A model generated the notes under the pieces. It made no database searches, was not told where the DNA came from, and worked only from the letters and a program-made list of their open reading frames with translations. Both the position numbers and the translations under genes were made by a program. Shown piece by piece: positions 17,232 to 25,735 of a DNA stretch of 51,816 bases. Location of the stretch: the NCBI GenBank assembly GCA_003140855.1, contig PLLF01000031.1, forward strand, positions 16,538-68,353, in the 5' to 3' direction. The stretch's first letter is position 1. Each line of letters starts with the position of its first letter. The stretch comes from Vulcanimicrobiota bacterium. GTDB taxonomy: Bacteria; Vulcanimicrobiota; Vulcanimicrobiia; Vulcanimicrobiales; Vulcanimicrobiaceae.

Positions 17232-17945
17232 TCAGATCTCATGCGACAGACGCCATATGCGGTCGACCGCTTTTTTCATGCTCTGCACGTTTGCATCGCC
17301 TTGCACTGTATCGAGCGCCAAGAATCCCCGGTAAGAACCAAGGATCGAGCAAAGGCGCGCGATCGCATCGTCGCTCGTCGCCGAAAACTCGTGCCAAACG
17401 AGCACCGTCTTGGGCAGCAGCTCTTGCGGATCGCTGCCCTCCTCCAACGTTTCGAAATCCGGGCCATAGCGCAGCCATGCCGAATCGGCTTCCTTCGCTA
17501 CGCGCTTCATGTCATGCACGCCGGCGGCGAAACTATGCGGCTGGTTGCGCAGCGCGATCGTTACGTTGAAACGCTTGGCGAGCGCGGCCGCTTCGCCTAG
17601 GCGTTCGAGCACGTCGTTCCACGGCGAGGTGGTTATGGGCGGAAGCGGTGCTGCAAGCAGCGGTGCCGCAACCGCGAGCGCCATCTCCAGCGCTTGTTCC
17701 ATGTGCACGGAATCCGCGGTGAAAAAGCCGTCGTGCCGCAGCGCGGCCACGCTCAGCCCGAGGTCGGTGGACAACTTTTTGATTTGGGCGAGGTAGTCCG
17801 TATCGGTGCGCGGAAAATGCCGCACGTCAAAAACGACGCCGTCGGCTGCGAGCTCCCGCGCGCACGCATCGATCCATTCGAGTTGGGTGAGATCGCCGTT
17901 GCGCAACTGTTCGTCGAAAGCCGTGCTCGAGCAAGCCAGCTTCAT
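17232..17945 (-). CDS. Sugar phosphate isomerase/epimerase-like TIM-barrel protein
   Basis: A 237-residue protein of the xylose isomerase-like/AP-endonuclease 2 barrel fold. The N-terminal strand MKLACSSTAFD, then GVVFDVRHFPRTDTDYLAQIKKLSTDLGLSVAAL and the later VTIALRNQPHSFA and FLALDTVQGDAN strands follow the family pattern. It is shorter than typical members (about 260-290 residues), and several metal ligands are not obvious, so catalysis is uncertain. It is divergently transcribed from rpiB with 47 bases between starts. Substrate unknown. Confidence 0.7.
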   Translation of the reverse strand: MKLACSSTAFDEQLRNGDLTQLEWIDACARELAADGVVFDVRHFPRTDTDYLAQIKKLSTDLGLSVAALRHDGFFTADSVHMEQALEMALAVAAPLLAAPLPPITTSPWNDVLERLGEAAALAKRFNVTIALRNQPHSFAAGVHDMKRVAKEADSAWLRYGPDFETLEEGSDPQELLPKTVLVWHEFSATSDDAIARLCSILGSYRGFLALDTVQGDANVQSMKKAVDRIWRLSHEI

Positions 17946-17992
17946 AGGCGCGCTCGTTTCGACCGCATAATGGAAGGCCCTGCGTTGAACAT

Positions 17993-18514
17993 ATGAATAT
18001 AGCTGTTGGAGCCGATCACGCCGGTTTCGAATATAAAGATCGCATCGCGCTTGCGCTGCGCGACACCGGGCATACCGTCATCGATTTCGGCACGTGCGAC
18101 GACACGCCGGTGGATTATCCGCAGTATGGCTACGCTGTCGGCGAAGCGGTTGCATCCGGCCAGGCCGAACGCGGAATTCTCGTGTGCGGTTCGAGCATCG
18201 GCATTGCAATCGCCGCGAACAAAGTGCCGGGCGTGCGCTGCGCTGCGGTTTTCGAGCCGCTCGCGGCGGAGCTTTCGCGCCGGCACAACGATGCAAACGT
18301 GCTCGCACTCTCCGAACGGCTGACCGGGTGGGAGATGATCGAGCGGCTGGTCTTGATTTTCTTGACGACGATGTTCGACGGCGGCCGCCACGCGCACCGC
18401 GTAGAACAACTCTTCGAGTTTGGTGACGCGCAGCGCGAACGCACGCTCAAGGCGATCGAAAATGAAAAAGTTACCGGCGCGGAAACGCCGCGCGAATTGT
18501 TGGGGGCATCATGA
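17993..18514 (+). CDS. rpiB: Ribose-5-phosphate isomerase B
   Basis: Interconverts ribulose 5-phosphate and ribose 5-phosphate in the pentose phosphate pathway. The 173-residue protein has VGADHAGFEYK at the N-terminus and ILVCGSSIGIAIAANKVPGVRCAAV, where C65 aligns with the catalytic base of the E. coli enzyme; the following GSSIG replaces the commoner GTGIG. A longer C-terminal tail (after VEQLFEF) is not needed for the fold. It heads the block shared with Firmicutes (rpiB-glyA-upp-...-atp) and overlaps the next small gene (ATGA). Confidence 0.93.
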   Translation: MNIAVGADHAGFEYKDRIALALRDTGHTVIDFGTCDDTPVDYPQYGYAVGEAVASGQAERGILVCGSSIGIAIAANKVPGVRCAAVFEPLAAELSRRHNDANVLALSERLTGWEMIERLVLIFLTTMFDGGRHAHRVEQLFEFGDAQRERTLKAIENEKVTGAETPRELLGAS

Positions 18515-18696
18515 CGCGCTCGCGGACCGGCTTGGTGATCATCTTCGTGGTTTCGGTGTTGATCTGCGCCTGGGATGTTTATGCTGCGGTGCGCGGTCAC
18601 GGAAACAACGCGGTCGCGTGGGCGCTCGGAGCGATGATGGCCGCCTTCGCCTTGTGGCTCTTGAGTAAACTCGTTCGCGGAGACGCTTCGCTGTGA
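18511..18696 (+). CDS. Small two-helix membrane protein between rpiB and glyA
   Basis: A 61-residue protein with two predicted membrane helices (about residues 7-25, [19 protein letters not shown], and 35-53) and short basic ends. It overlaps rpiB at its start (ATGA) and glyA at its end (GTGA), so translation of all three is probably coupled. That makes it a real gene rather than a chance frame. No family is recognised and no function can be assigned. Confidence 0.75.
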   Translation: MTRSRTGLVIIFVVSVLICAWDVYAAVRGHGNNAVAWALGAMMAAFALWLLSKLVRGDASL

Positions 18697-19940
18697 TCGC
18701 GAGCTCCGGCAGCGTGATCGAAACGCAAGATCCCAAAGTTTTTGCCGCCATCGCGGGCGAAGAGCGCCGCCAGCGGCAAAACCTCGAACTGATTGCCTCG
18801 GAGAATTATTCGAGCAAAGCGGTGCGCGAGGCGATGGGCTGCGTGATGACCGACAAGTACGCCGAAGGATATCCGGGGAAACGCTACTACGGCGGCTGCG
18901 AATTCGTCGACATCGCTGAAAACCTCGCCATCGATCGCTTGAAAAAGCTTTTTGGGGCCGAGCACGCCAACGTTCAAGCTCACGCCGGCGCACAAGCGAA
19001 CATGGCCGTGTTCATGGCGGTTCTGCAGCCGGGCGACCCGGTGCTGGGAATGTCGCTCGCGCATGGCGGGCACTTGACGCACGGCACGAAGGTCAGCTTC
19101 AGCGGCAAACTCTACAACGCGTTCGCGTACGGCGTGCGCAAAGATACCGAGCTGATCGATTTCGACGAGGTCCGCAAGCTCGCGCGCGAACACAAACCGA
19201 AACTGATTATCGCAGGCGCCAGCGCGTATCCGCGCACGATGGAGTACGCGCCGTTCCAAGAGATTGCCGCGGAGATCGGCGCGCCGCTAATGGTGGACAT
19301 GGCGCACATTGCCGGACTAGTCGCAACCGGACTGCATCCCTCGCCCGTGCCCTTTGCCGACTTCGTGACCTCGACCACGCATAAGACTTTGCGCGGACCG
19401 CGCGGCGGATTAATTTTGTGCACTGAAAAATGGGCGCAGCCGCTCGATAAATCGGTTTTTCCGGGCATCCAAGGCGGGCCGTTCATGCATATGATCGCCG
19501 CCAAAGCCGTGGCTTTCGGCGAAGCGCTCAGACCCGACTTCAAAACCTACCAAGCGCAAGTCGTTCGCAACGCTAAGGCGATGGCCGACGAATTCGAGCG
19601 CAACGGCTTGCGGCTGGTTGGCGGTGGAACCGACACGCACCTGATGCTGGTCGACGTCTCCGTGAAAGGGCTCACCGGAAAAGCCGCCGAGGAGTATTTG
19701 GACGCGATCAGCATCACCGTCAACAAGAACGCAATTCCTTACGATCAGCAAAAGCCGTTCGTTGCCAGCGGCATTCGCATCGGTACGCCGGCGATCACCA
19801 CGCGCGGTTTCGGCGAAGACGATTGCCGCGAAGTCGCGCGCATCATTTGTGAGGGTCTGGACGATCTTTCTGCGCGCGCAAAGATCGACAGCCTGCGCGG
19901 CCGCGTGCGCGAACTCACCGGCCGTTTCAACGTCCCGTAA
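18693..19940 (+). CDS. glyA: Serine hydroxymethyltransferase
   Basis: PLP enzyme converting serine and tetrahydrofolate to glycine and 5,10-methylene-tetrahydrofolate, the main one-carbon source. The 415-residue protein has [25 protein letters not shown], the [17 protein letters not shown] strand and the PLP lysine in [14 protein letters not shown] (K231). Length is normal. The GTG start overlaps the upstream small membrane gene by four bases. It fits functionally with the following upp and comEB genes (nucleotide and thymidylate supply). Confidence 0.97.
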   Translation: MIASSGSVIETQDPKVFAAIAGEERRQRQNLELIASENYSSKAVREAMGCVMTDKYAEGYPGKRYYGGCEFVDIAENLAIDRLKKLFGAEHANVQAHAGAQANMAVFMAVLQPGDPVLGMSLAHGGHLTHGTKVSFSGKLYNAFAYGVRKDTELIDFDEVRKLAREHKPKLIIAGASAYPRTMEYAPFQEIAAEIGAPLMVDMAHIAGLVATGLHPSPVPFADFVTSTTHKTLRGPRGGLILCTEKWAQPLDKSVFPGIQGGPFMHMIAAKAVAFGEALRPDFKTYQAQVVRNAKAMADEFERNGLRLVGGGTDTHLMLVDVSVKGLTGKAAEEYLDAISITVNKNAIPYDQQKPFVASGIRIGTPAITTRGFGEDDCREVARIICEGLDDLSARAKIDSLRGRVRELTGRFNVP

Positions 19941-19944
19941 AGGT

Positions 19945-20616
19945 ATGGCTGACGCTCGCGCGGGTCTGCTCGTCGTCGACCACCCGGCCGTGGCGGATCG
20001 CTTGGCGCGGCTGCGCGATCACGACACGCCGACGCCCGTCTTCCGCAAGCTGATGGAAGAGCTCGGCGCGTTTCTGGCCTACGAGGCGACGCGAAACTTG
20101 CCGCTGCGCGACGAACGCGTAACGACGCCGCTCCAGGTTACGACCGCGAAGCGGATCGCCACGCGCCCGGTCGTCGCGCCGATTCTTCGCGCCGGCTTGG
20201 GTCTGCTGCCGGGATTTCTCGCCGTGATCGACGACGCCGTCGTCGCGCATCTGGGATTTTATCGCGACCCCGCATCGCTGCAGCCGATCGCATACTATGC
20301 AAATGTCCCCGACGATCTGGCGGAGCGCAGCGTGTTCTTGCTGGACCCGATGCTGGCGACCGGCAATTCAGGATCGGCGGCGTTGGAAGCGCTCGCGTCG
20401 CGCGGCGCCAAGGCGATGACCTTCATCAGTTTGATTGCGGCGCCCGAAGGCGTCAAAACGATACAGTCCGCCCATCCGACGGTGCGGATCGTCACTGCGG
20501 CGCTCGACGAGCGTTTGAACGATCATGCATATATCGTGCCGGGCCTCGGCGATGCCGGCGATCGCATGTTCGGCAGCACCAGCTCCGTCCCGGTCTCTCA
20601 CAGGCCGCGAGAATAG
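19945..20616 (+). CDS. upp: Uracil phosphoribosyltransferase
   Basis: Salvages uracil with PRPP to UMP. The 223-residue protein has a type I phosphoribosyltransferase fold. RPVVAPILRAGLGLLPGF is the flexible-loop region, SVFLLDPMLATGNSG is the PRPP-binding motif, and the C-terminal YIVPGLGDAGDRMFG is the uracil-binding signature. The ATG at 19945 follows glyA by four bases; the frame is open further upstream inside glyA. Expected length is about 210, so this start is right or nearly so. Confidence 0.95.
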   Translation: MADARAGLLVVDHPAVADRLARLRDHDTPTPVFRKLMEELGAFLAYEATRNLPLRDERVTTPLQVTTAKRIATRPVVAPILRAGLGLLPGFLAVIDDAVVAHLGFYRDPASLQPIAYYANVPDDLAERSVFLLDPMLATGNSGSAALEALASRGAKAMTFISLIAAPEGVKTIQSAHPTVRIVTAALDERLNDHAYIVPGLGDAGDRMFGSTSSVPVSHRPRE

Positions 20617-20617
20617 C

Positions 20618-21052
20618 ATGCGCCCCGGGTGGGATGAGTACTTCATGCAGATCGCGCAGACCGTCGCGACGCGCGCCACCTGTCCGCGCGCTTCGGTCGG
20701 CTGCGTGCTGGTGCGCGATCACCGCATTCTCACGACCGGGTACAACGGATCGCCGCGCGGCGTCGCTCACTGCACGGACGCGGGCTGCATCGTCATCAAC
20801 GACCACTGTCAGCGGGCGACCCATGCGGAGGCCAACGCGATCGTGCAGGGCGCGCTGCACGGAGTCAACCTCTCGGGCTCGACCGCCTATTGCACCCACC
20901 AGCCTTGCGTCAATTGCACGAAGCTGTTCATCAGCGCCGGCGTACGGCGTTTGGTCTATCACACGGCCTATGCGGATCCCGTGGCGCAAGCGCTGCTGCA
21001 GGAAGCGGCCGTAGAGCTCGTGCGCCTGGAGCTTGAGGAAGCGCGCCCGTGA
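20618..21052 (+). CDS. comEB: dCMP/cytidine deaminase family protein (ComEB-like)
   Basis: Predicted zinc enzyme deaminating dCMP to dUMP for thymidylate synthesis. The 144-residue protein has the metal site THAEANAIVQGA (His ligand and catalytic Glu) and CTHQPCVNCTK (two Cys ligands), plus TGYNGSPRGVAHC, a second region characteristic of dCMP deaminases. Start at 20618, one base after the upp stop. Its place between upp and wecA is the same as in Clostridia-type gene orders. Confidence 0.92.
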   Translation: MRPGWDEYFMQIAQTVATRATCPRASVGCVLVRDHRILTTGYNGSPRGVAHCTDAGCIVINDHCQRATHAEANAIVQGALHGVNLSGSTAYCTHQPCVNCTKLFISAGVRRLVYHTAYADPVAQALLQEAAVELVRLELEEARP

Positions 21053-22044
21053 CGGCCTACTACCTTTATATAGCGGCGTTTGTGATCGCGCTGGCGGCGG
21101 CGCTCTTTACAACGCCGCTGATCATGCGGCTAGCGCATCGCGTGGGCATGTTCGACGTCGCCGACGACCGCCGCATGCACGAAGAACCCAAGCCGCGGAT
21201 CGGCGGCGTGGCGGTGTTTTTCGGCGTGGCCTTCGCGCTCTTCGTCGTACTGGGGTTTGCGCTCTCGAACGCGCGCGGCTTTTTCCCGGTTCACGACCAG
21301 CTCGCCGCGGCGCACAATATGATTGGCCTGCTCTTCGGCAGCATGCTCATCCTCTGCGTTGGCTTGTGGGACGACATCATGGGACTCAGTCCCCGCTACA
21401 AGCTCATGGCCCAGATCGTGGTCGCGCTCATCTCGATGGCCTACGGATTCCATATCGACTACGTGCACCGGCCGCTCTCGCACGATCCCGACGATTTCAT
21501 CTACTTTCCATGGTGGATCAGCTACCCGCTGACGCTCCTGTGGTACACGGGGATGATCAACGCGATCAACTTCATCGACGGATTGGACGGATTGCTTTCC
21601 GGATTCACCGCGATATCATCCATCTTCTTGTTTGCCATCGCGTTCACGAAAGGCGATCCGATCGTAGCGCTGGTCTGTATCGCGCTGGCCGGCGCCGCGC
21701 TGGGCTTTTTGCCTTACAACTTTCCGCCGGCGCGCATCATCTTGGGCGATAGCGGCTCCCATTTCATCGGATACGTTTTCGCCACGGTCTCGATCATCGG
21801 CACGAGTAAAACGGCGATCGCCGTCGGCTTGATCGCGCCGTTAATCATCCTGGCTTTGCCGATCGTCGATACGGCGGCGGCGATTTTCCGGCGGGCGCGT
21901 TCGGGCAAACGCATCAGCGAAGGCGACCGCGGGCATTTTCACCACCAGCTGGTTTTCCGGTTCGGACTCAACACGCGCCAGGCCGTGCTGCTGATTTACG
22001 CGATCTGCATCTTGCTCGGCGCGGCCGCGCTGTATTTGGCATGA
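21049..22044 (+). CDS. wecA: Undecaprenyl-phosphate GlcNAc-1-phosphate transferase (WecA/TagO family)
   Basis: Integral membrane enzyme that transfers a HexNAc-1-phosphate from its UDP-sugar to undecaprenyl phosphate, starting synthesis of a surface polysaccharide. The 331-residue protein has about ten membrane helices. Its cytoplasmic loops carry DDRRMHEEPKPRIGG, the catalytic aspartates in LWDD and NFIDGLDGL, GDSGSHFIGY and the GHFHHQL histidine motif typical of WecA/TagO rather than MraY. The GTG start overlaps comEB (GTGA). The adjacent wecB supplies ManNAc for the same class of polymers. Confidence 0.92.
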   Translation: MTAYYLYIAAFVIALAAALFTTPLIMRLAHRVGMFDVADDRRMHEEPKPRIGGVAVFFGVAFALFVVLGFALSNARGFFPVHDQLAAAHNMIGLLFGSMLILCVGLWDDIMGLSPRYKLMAQIVVALISMAYGFHIDYVHRPLSHDPDDFIYFPWWISYPLTLLWYTGMINAINFIDGLDGLLSGFTAISSIFLFAIAFTKGDPIVALVCIALAGAALGFLPYNFPPARIILGDSGSHFIGYVFATVSIIGTSKTAIAVGLIAPLIILALPIVDTAAAIFRRARSGKRISEGDRGHFHHQLVFRFGLNTRQAVLLIYAICILLGAAALYLA

Positions 22045-23204
22045 GCAACCCGCAGCCGCTGCGCGTCATGACGATCTTCGGCACGCGCCCGGACACGATC
22101 AAGATGGCGCCCGTCGTGCACGAACTGCAGCGGCATCCGCACGTCGAGTGCATCGTCTGCGTCACCGCGCAGCACCGTGAGATGCTCGATGACGTGCTCG
22201 CGCTCTTCGCGATCCGGCCCGATCACGATCTCGACATCATGACCGAGGATCAAAGCCTGACCGAGATAACGACGCGCGTGTTGATCGGCATGGAAGAAGT
22301 CTTCGAAAAAGTTCGTCCGGACGTCGCACTGGTGCACGGCGACACGACGACAAGTACCGCTGCGGCGCTGGCCGCATTCTACCAACAGATTCCCGTCGGA
22401 CACGTCGAAGCCGGATTGCGCACGAGCAATCCGTGGCTGCCGTTTCCCGAAGAGATGAACCGGCGCATTACCGGCACGATCGCTTCCTACCATTTTTCGC
22501 CGACCGAACTCGCGCGCGAACACTTGCTGGGCGAAAACATTCCGAAAGAAAACATCATCGTCACCGGCAACACAGTCATCGATGCCTTCTCGCAAACTGC
22601 CGAACGCGAGGATTTGCCGCAGCCGTCCGGCTGGGAACGCATCGATCCGCAGCGCCCGGTTATTCTCGTAACCGCGCACCGCCGTGAAAATCACGCGCAT
22701 ATGCGCGAGATGTGCGAAGCGATGCTCGAGATCGCGCGCATGCCGGAGCGTCCGCAAATTTTTTGGCCGGTGCATCCGTCGCCGCGCGTTCGCCCGATCG
22801 CGTATGAAGTGCTTGGGACGGAACCGGGCGTCGTCCTCGTCGATCCCATGGATTACGCGCGCATGGTCGCCGCGGTGCGCGACTGCACGTTCGTGCTGAC
22901 CGACAGCGGCGGCTTGCAAGAGGAAGCTCCGTGCCTCGGCAAGCCGGTGCTCGTGATGCGCGAGGAGACCGAACGCCCCGAGGGCGTGTTGGCCGGAACC
23001 CTGGAGCTGGTCGGACACGAACGCTCCAAGATTGTGGCTGCAGCTGCGCGGTTGCTCTCTGATCCGGAAGCCTACAAGCGCATGTCGGGCGCGCACAATC
23101 CTTACGGCGACGGACATGCGGCCACGCGAATCGCAGCTTGGCTGCTCGCGCGGTTGCGCGGCGCGGATTATCCCAAACCGTTCGAGGGCGGCCTCACCGC
23201 GTGA
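22041..23204 (+). CDS. wecB: UDP-N-acetylglucosamine 2-epimerase (non-hydrolysing)
   Basis: Interconverts UDP-GlcNAc and UDP-ManNAc. The 387-residue GT-B-fold protein shows FGTRPDTIKMAPVV, HGDTTTS, GHVEAGLRT, the TGNTVIDAF strand and the UDP-binding TDSGGLQEEAPCLGKPVLVMREETERPEG block. Start overlaps the wecA stop by four bases, and its own stop overlaps the AtpZ-like GTG. In Firmicutes the equivalent gene (mnaA) sits at this point ahead of the atp operon. Confidence 0.95.
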   Translation: MSNPQPLRVMTIFGTRPDTIKMAPVVHELQRHPHVECIVCVTAQHREMLDDVLALFAIRPDHDLDIMTEDQSLTEITTRVLIGMEEVFEKVRPDVALVHGDTTTSTAAALAAFYQQIPVGHVEAGLRTSNPWLPFPEEMNRRITGTIASYHFSPTELAREHLLGENIPKENIIVTGNTVIDAFSQTAEREDLPQPSGWERIDPQRPVILVTAHRRENHAHMREMCEAMLEIARMPERPQIFWPVHPSPRVRPIAYEVLGTEPGVVLVDPMDYARMVAAVRDCTFVLTDSGGLQEEAPCLGKPVLVMREETERPEGVLAGTLELVGHERSKIVAAAARLLSDPEAYKRMSGAHNPYGDGHAATRIAAWLLARLRGADYPKPFEGGLTA

Positions 23205-23392
23205 AAGCCGCCGCCGGAATTATCGCGGCGGGTTCGGCTTTTGCCGGAACCGGCGTCGCCGGCTTGTTGATTGGGATCTGGGCGGATCACGCGCAGCGCA
23301 CCCAATACTTTGCGGTCATCGGACTCTTCGCGGGCATCGTCCTGGGCGGATACGCGGCATTCCGCCTGCTTCTGCAAACGAACGCGTCTTGA
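23201..23392 (+). CDS. AtpZ/AtpI-like small membrane protein of the ATP synthase operon
   Basis: A 63-residue protein with two hydrophobic helices (AGSAFAGTGVAGLLIGIWAD and YFAVIGLFAGIVLGGYAAF). The glycine pattern and the acidic residue after the first helix fit the AtpZ family encoded before atpI in many atp operons, thought to aid Mg2+ uptake or c-ring assembly. GTG at 23201 overlaps the wecB stop (GTGA) and its own stop overlaps the atpI TTG. Earlier in-frame codons lie inside wecB. Confidence 0.7.
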   Translation: MKAAAGIIAAGSAFAGTGVAGLLIGIWADHAQRTQYFAVIGLFAGIVLGGYAAFRLLLQTNAS

Positions 23393-23775
23393 AGGAAAGC
23401 CCTTCTTTAGAATTGTACCGCGGGCTCAAGCGGTCGATGGCGCTTGGCACGTTGTTAGCCGTTGCTCTGGCCGCCGGGGTGCTGGCGGTGTGGAGTCCCA
23501 CCTTCGCACTCGTGCTGCTTGCCGGCGGTGCCGCCGGGATCGCCAACGCGCTCCTGTCGATGCTCGGCAACGAAAGATTGCTCGACCGCCGCAACGTAGC
23601 GGCGTTCGTCTTAAGTAGTTTTCTGCGCCTGTGTCTATTCGGTATAGTTCCGGTGGCGCTGGCGCTCCGGTTTCAGTCCCTCTGGACATTGGCGTGGTTC
23701 TTCATCGGTTTCTTCACGCCGCTCGGGTTGTACGGAGTCTTGCTCAGGCGCGCTTACGCACGAAAGATCGAATAG
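23389..23775 (+). CDS. atpI: ATP synthase subunit I (AtpI-like)
   Basis: A 128-residue membrane protein with four hydrophobic segments (SMALGTLLAVALAAGVLAVW, FALVLLAGGAAGIANALLS, VAAFVLSSFLRLCLFGIVPVAL, LAWFFIGFFTPLGLYGVLL), as in AtpI, an assembly factor for the c-ring. TTG at 23389 is preferred because it overlaps the preceding stop (TTGA) like its neighbours; an ATG 16 codons downstream (23437) is possible. The identity rests mainly on topology and on position directly before atpB. Confidence 0.75.
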   Translation: MKESPSLELYRGLKRSMALGTLLAVALAAGVLAVWSPTFALVLLAGGAAGIANALLSMLGNERLLDRRNVAAFVLSSFLRLCLFGIVPVALALRFQSLWTLAWFFIGFFTPLGLYGVLLRRAYARKIE

Positions 23776-24507
23776 TTGCACGAACACATAGGCGAGCACA
23801 TCAAGTGGACGTGGCCGGTGATTGGCTCTGTCCACGCCGACACGATCATGACGACATGGCTCGTTATGGCCGTTGCTTTGCTGTTCTTCGCCTGGGTCGG
23901 AGCAAGCTATCGTTCGGCAAAGGTGACGCGGCGCCAAACGGTGATCGAAGGCATCATCAACTACATCGCCGATCTCGCACACGGTGTGCTCGGCGAAGCC
24001 GGCGAGCCGTTCGTGCCGTTTTTCATCGCGCTCTTCATCTTCATATTCTTGCTGAACCAGTTCGGCGTGCTGCCCTTCAAGGTGCTCGGGTTGCCGTTTG
24101 GAGGCTCGCCGACTGCCGACCTCAATACGGTCGCGCCGTACGCGTTGATGGTGTTTCTCATCATACAGATCGTCGCATTTCGAAAGAAAGGCTTGGGATA
24201 CGTCAAGCATCTCCTCCAGCCGTTCCCGGTGTTGTTGCCGATCAACATCATCGACGAAGTCTTGCGTCCGGTCACGCTGGCGGCGCGCCTGTTCTTCAAT
24301 ATTTTTGTCGGCGAACTGCTCTTCATCATTATCGCCTCGATCATCACGGCCAAAATTATGCTGGGTCCGGTCAATCTCTCGCTCGCCGTAGCGGTCGTGC
24401 CGTTTTTCATCCAGTTTTTCAACTTTTTCGTCGGTACCGTGCAAGCGTTCGTTTTCACCCTGCTGGCAATCGTCTATCTCTCGCTGGCGATTACCGAGCA
24501 ACATTGA
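23776..24507 (+). CDS. atpB: ATP synthase Fo subunit a
   Basis: Membrane stator subunit forming the proton half-channels against the c-ring. The 243-residue multi-pass protein carries the essential arginine in VTLAARLFFNIFVGELL and the conserved LNQFGVLPF loop. TTG at 23776 directly abuts the atpI stop and fits the short hydrophilic N-terminus (HEHIGEHIKW) of the family. No nearer alternative start is convincing. Confidence 0.95.
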   Translation: MHEHIGEHIKWTWPVIGSVHADTIMTTWLVMAVALLFFAWVGASYRSAKVTRRQTVIEGIINYIADLAHGVLGEAGEPFVPFFIALFIFIFLLNQFGVLPFKVLGLPFGGSPTADLNTVAPYALMVFLIIQIVAFRKKGLGYVKHLLQPFPVLLPINIIDEVLRPVTLAARLFFNIFVGELLFIIIASIITAKIMLGPVNLSLAVAVVPFFIQFFNFFVGTVQAFVFTLLAIVYLSLAITEQH

Positions 24508-24520
24508 GAAAGGAAAGTCC

Positions 24521-24811
24521 TTGAATCCTCAAGCCTTCATCATCGGCGCCACGCTGATCTCGTTCGGGATCATCATCTCGGGCGTCGCATTCGGCTCGGC
24601 GGTGGGCGACGGTATCGTCGCCAGCAAAGCCGTCGAATCGATCGCGCGTCAGCCTGAAGCGCGCTCGAACATCTTTACATTCCTGTTCCTGGGCGTCGGC
24701 GTGCTGGAAGCCGTTCCGTTCATCGCGATCGCGCTCGCCTTTTACATACTGCTCGTCGTCGCTAAGGTACCCGCGCTCATCGGGTCATTCGTCGGAGCAG
24801 TCGCGAAGTAA
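24521..24811 (+). CDS. atpE: ATP synthase Fo subunit c
   Basis: Rotor-ring proteolipid. The 96-residue protein has two helices joined by the polar loop ARQPEA. The ion-binding carboxylate is E63 in VGVLEAVPF. The residues after the glutamate and the lack of a Gln/Ser/Thr ligand set suggest proton rather than sodium coupling, though this is inference. TTG start with AGGA six bases upstream. The protein is longer than the usual 75-85 residues at the N-terminus (MNPQAFIIGATLIS), which is still hydrophobic. Confidence 0.95.
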   Translation: MNPQAFIIGATLISFGIIISGVAFGSAVGDGIVASKAVESIARQPEARSNIFTFLFLGVGVLEAVPFIAIALAFYILLVVAKVPALIGSFVGAVAK

Positions 24812-24815
24812 AGCC

Positions 24816-25250
24816 ATGGGATTTCTTTCGGTCGACTGGACGGCTTTGGTCCAACTGCTCAACTTCGCGATCTTTTTCGCGATCTTGAACGTGGTCTTCA
24901 TACGGCCCGTCGCGCGCGCCATCGCCAAACGGCGTGAATACATCAACAGCGTGACCAGCGACTACGATCGCTATCAAGCCGAAGGAACCGCACTGCGCAC
25001 GCAAGCCGAAGCGATTCGCGCGGCGGCGCGGCACGAGGCGGAGCAACTGGCAGCTCGAGCACGCGCCGAGGCGTCGAACGAAAGCGCGAAGCTCGCGACC
25101 GATTACGGACAACAAGCGTCCGAGACGATCGTACAAGCGCAGCGCACGGTCGAATCCGAACTGCAAGCGGCGCGTTCCGGACAGAAGCGCACGATCGAGG
25201 AGCTGGCAAACGAAATATTCGCGCGCGCCGTACCGGAGATCGCGCGATGA
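24816..25250 (+). CDS. atpF: ATP synthase Fo subunit b
   Basis: Peripheral stalk subunit linking Fo to F1. The 144-residue protein has one N-terminal membrane helix (LVQLLNFAIFFAILNVVFIRPV) followed by a long charged coiled coil rich in Ala, Glu and Arg. It starts four bases after atpE and overlaps the next gene by four bases. A second b-type gene follows, so the stalk is probably a b/b' heterodimer. Confidence 0.9.
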   Translation: MGFLSVDWTALVQLLNFAIFFAILNVVFIRPVARAIAKRREYINSVTSDYDRYQAEGTALRTQAEAIRAAARHEAEQLAARARAEASNESAKLATDYGQQASETIVQAQRTVESELQAARSGQKRTIEELANEIFARAVPEIAR

Positions 25251-25735
25251 ATTACCAGGCGATCGCGGAGTGGAGCCAAGTCTTATCGGCGGTCCTGTTT
25301 CTCGGCGTGCTGGTTTGGATGTGGATCAAATTCATTCAGCCGGCGGTGCTCGCTGCGCAAGTCGCGCAGAATGCCCGCATCACGGAAGCGGAGCGCCACC
25401 GCGACGAGGCCAAAGCCGCGCTCGAGAGCTTGCAGTACGAGATGGACTCTGCCAAACGCGATGCGGTCGCGATCAAGGATCGCGTCGCAGCGCTCGCTGC
25501 CGCGGAACGCGAAGCGATCTTGCGCGAAGCTCGCGAAGCCGGCGAACGCGCTCTCCGCGACGCGCAGGGAGAGCTGGCGCGCGCGCGCGCGGCGGCTCGC
25601 GAACAATTGCGCGACGAACTGATCGAAAAATCGCTCGCGCAAGCGCGCGAAACCGCCGAACACCGCGTGGACGCAGCCGCCGATCGCAAGCTGGTCGGGT
25701 CGTTCGTGCGCTCGTTGGAAGGGAGCCGCACCTGA
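25247..25735 (+). CDS. ATP synthase Fo subunit b' (second b-type subunit)
   Basis: A 162-residue protein with one N-terminal membrane helix (VLSAVLFLGVLVWMWIKFIQP) and a long Ala/Arg/Glu coiled coil. It shares topology but little sequence with the preceding b subunit. Paired, diverged b genes are known from cyanobacteria, alphaproteobacteria and some other lineages, where b and b' form a heterodimer. It overlaps atpF by four bases and atpH by one base (TGATG). Confidence 0.88.
   Translation: MNYQAIAEWSQVLSAVLFLGVLVWMWIKFIQPAVLAAQVAQNARITEAERHRDEAKAALESLQYEMDSAKRDAVAIKDRVAALAAAEREAILREAREAGERALRDAQGELARARAAAREQLRDELIEKSLAQARETAEHRVDAAADRKLVGSFVRSLEGSRT

Noticed and set aside
16988-17242. An 84-codon minus-strand frame whose ATG overlaps the TIM-barrel gene stop.
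   Set aside because: It overlaps the M91 gene start out of frame, is Arg/Pro-rich with AGA/AGG codons unlike its neighbours, and resembles no family. The inverted repeats in the same stretch make a non-coding explanation at least as likely.
18500-18520. RpiB inactivated by its GSSIG loop.
   Set aside because: The catalytic cysteine (C65) and the rest of the loop through AANK are intact; the change is conservative and seen as ordinary family variation.
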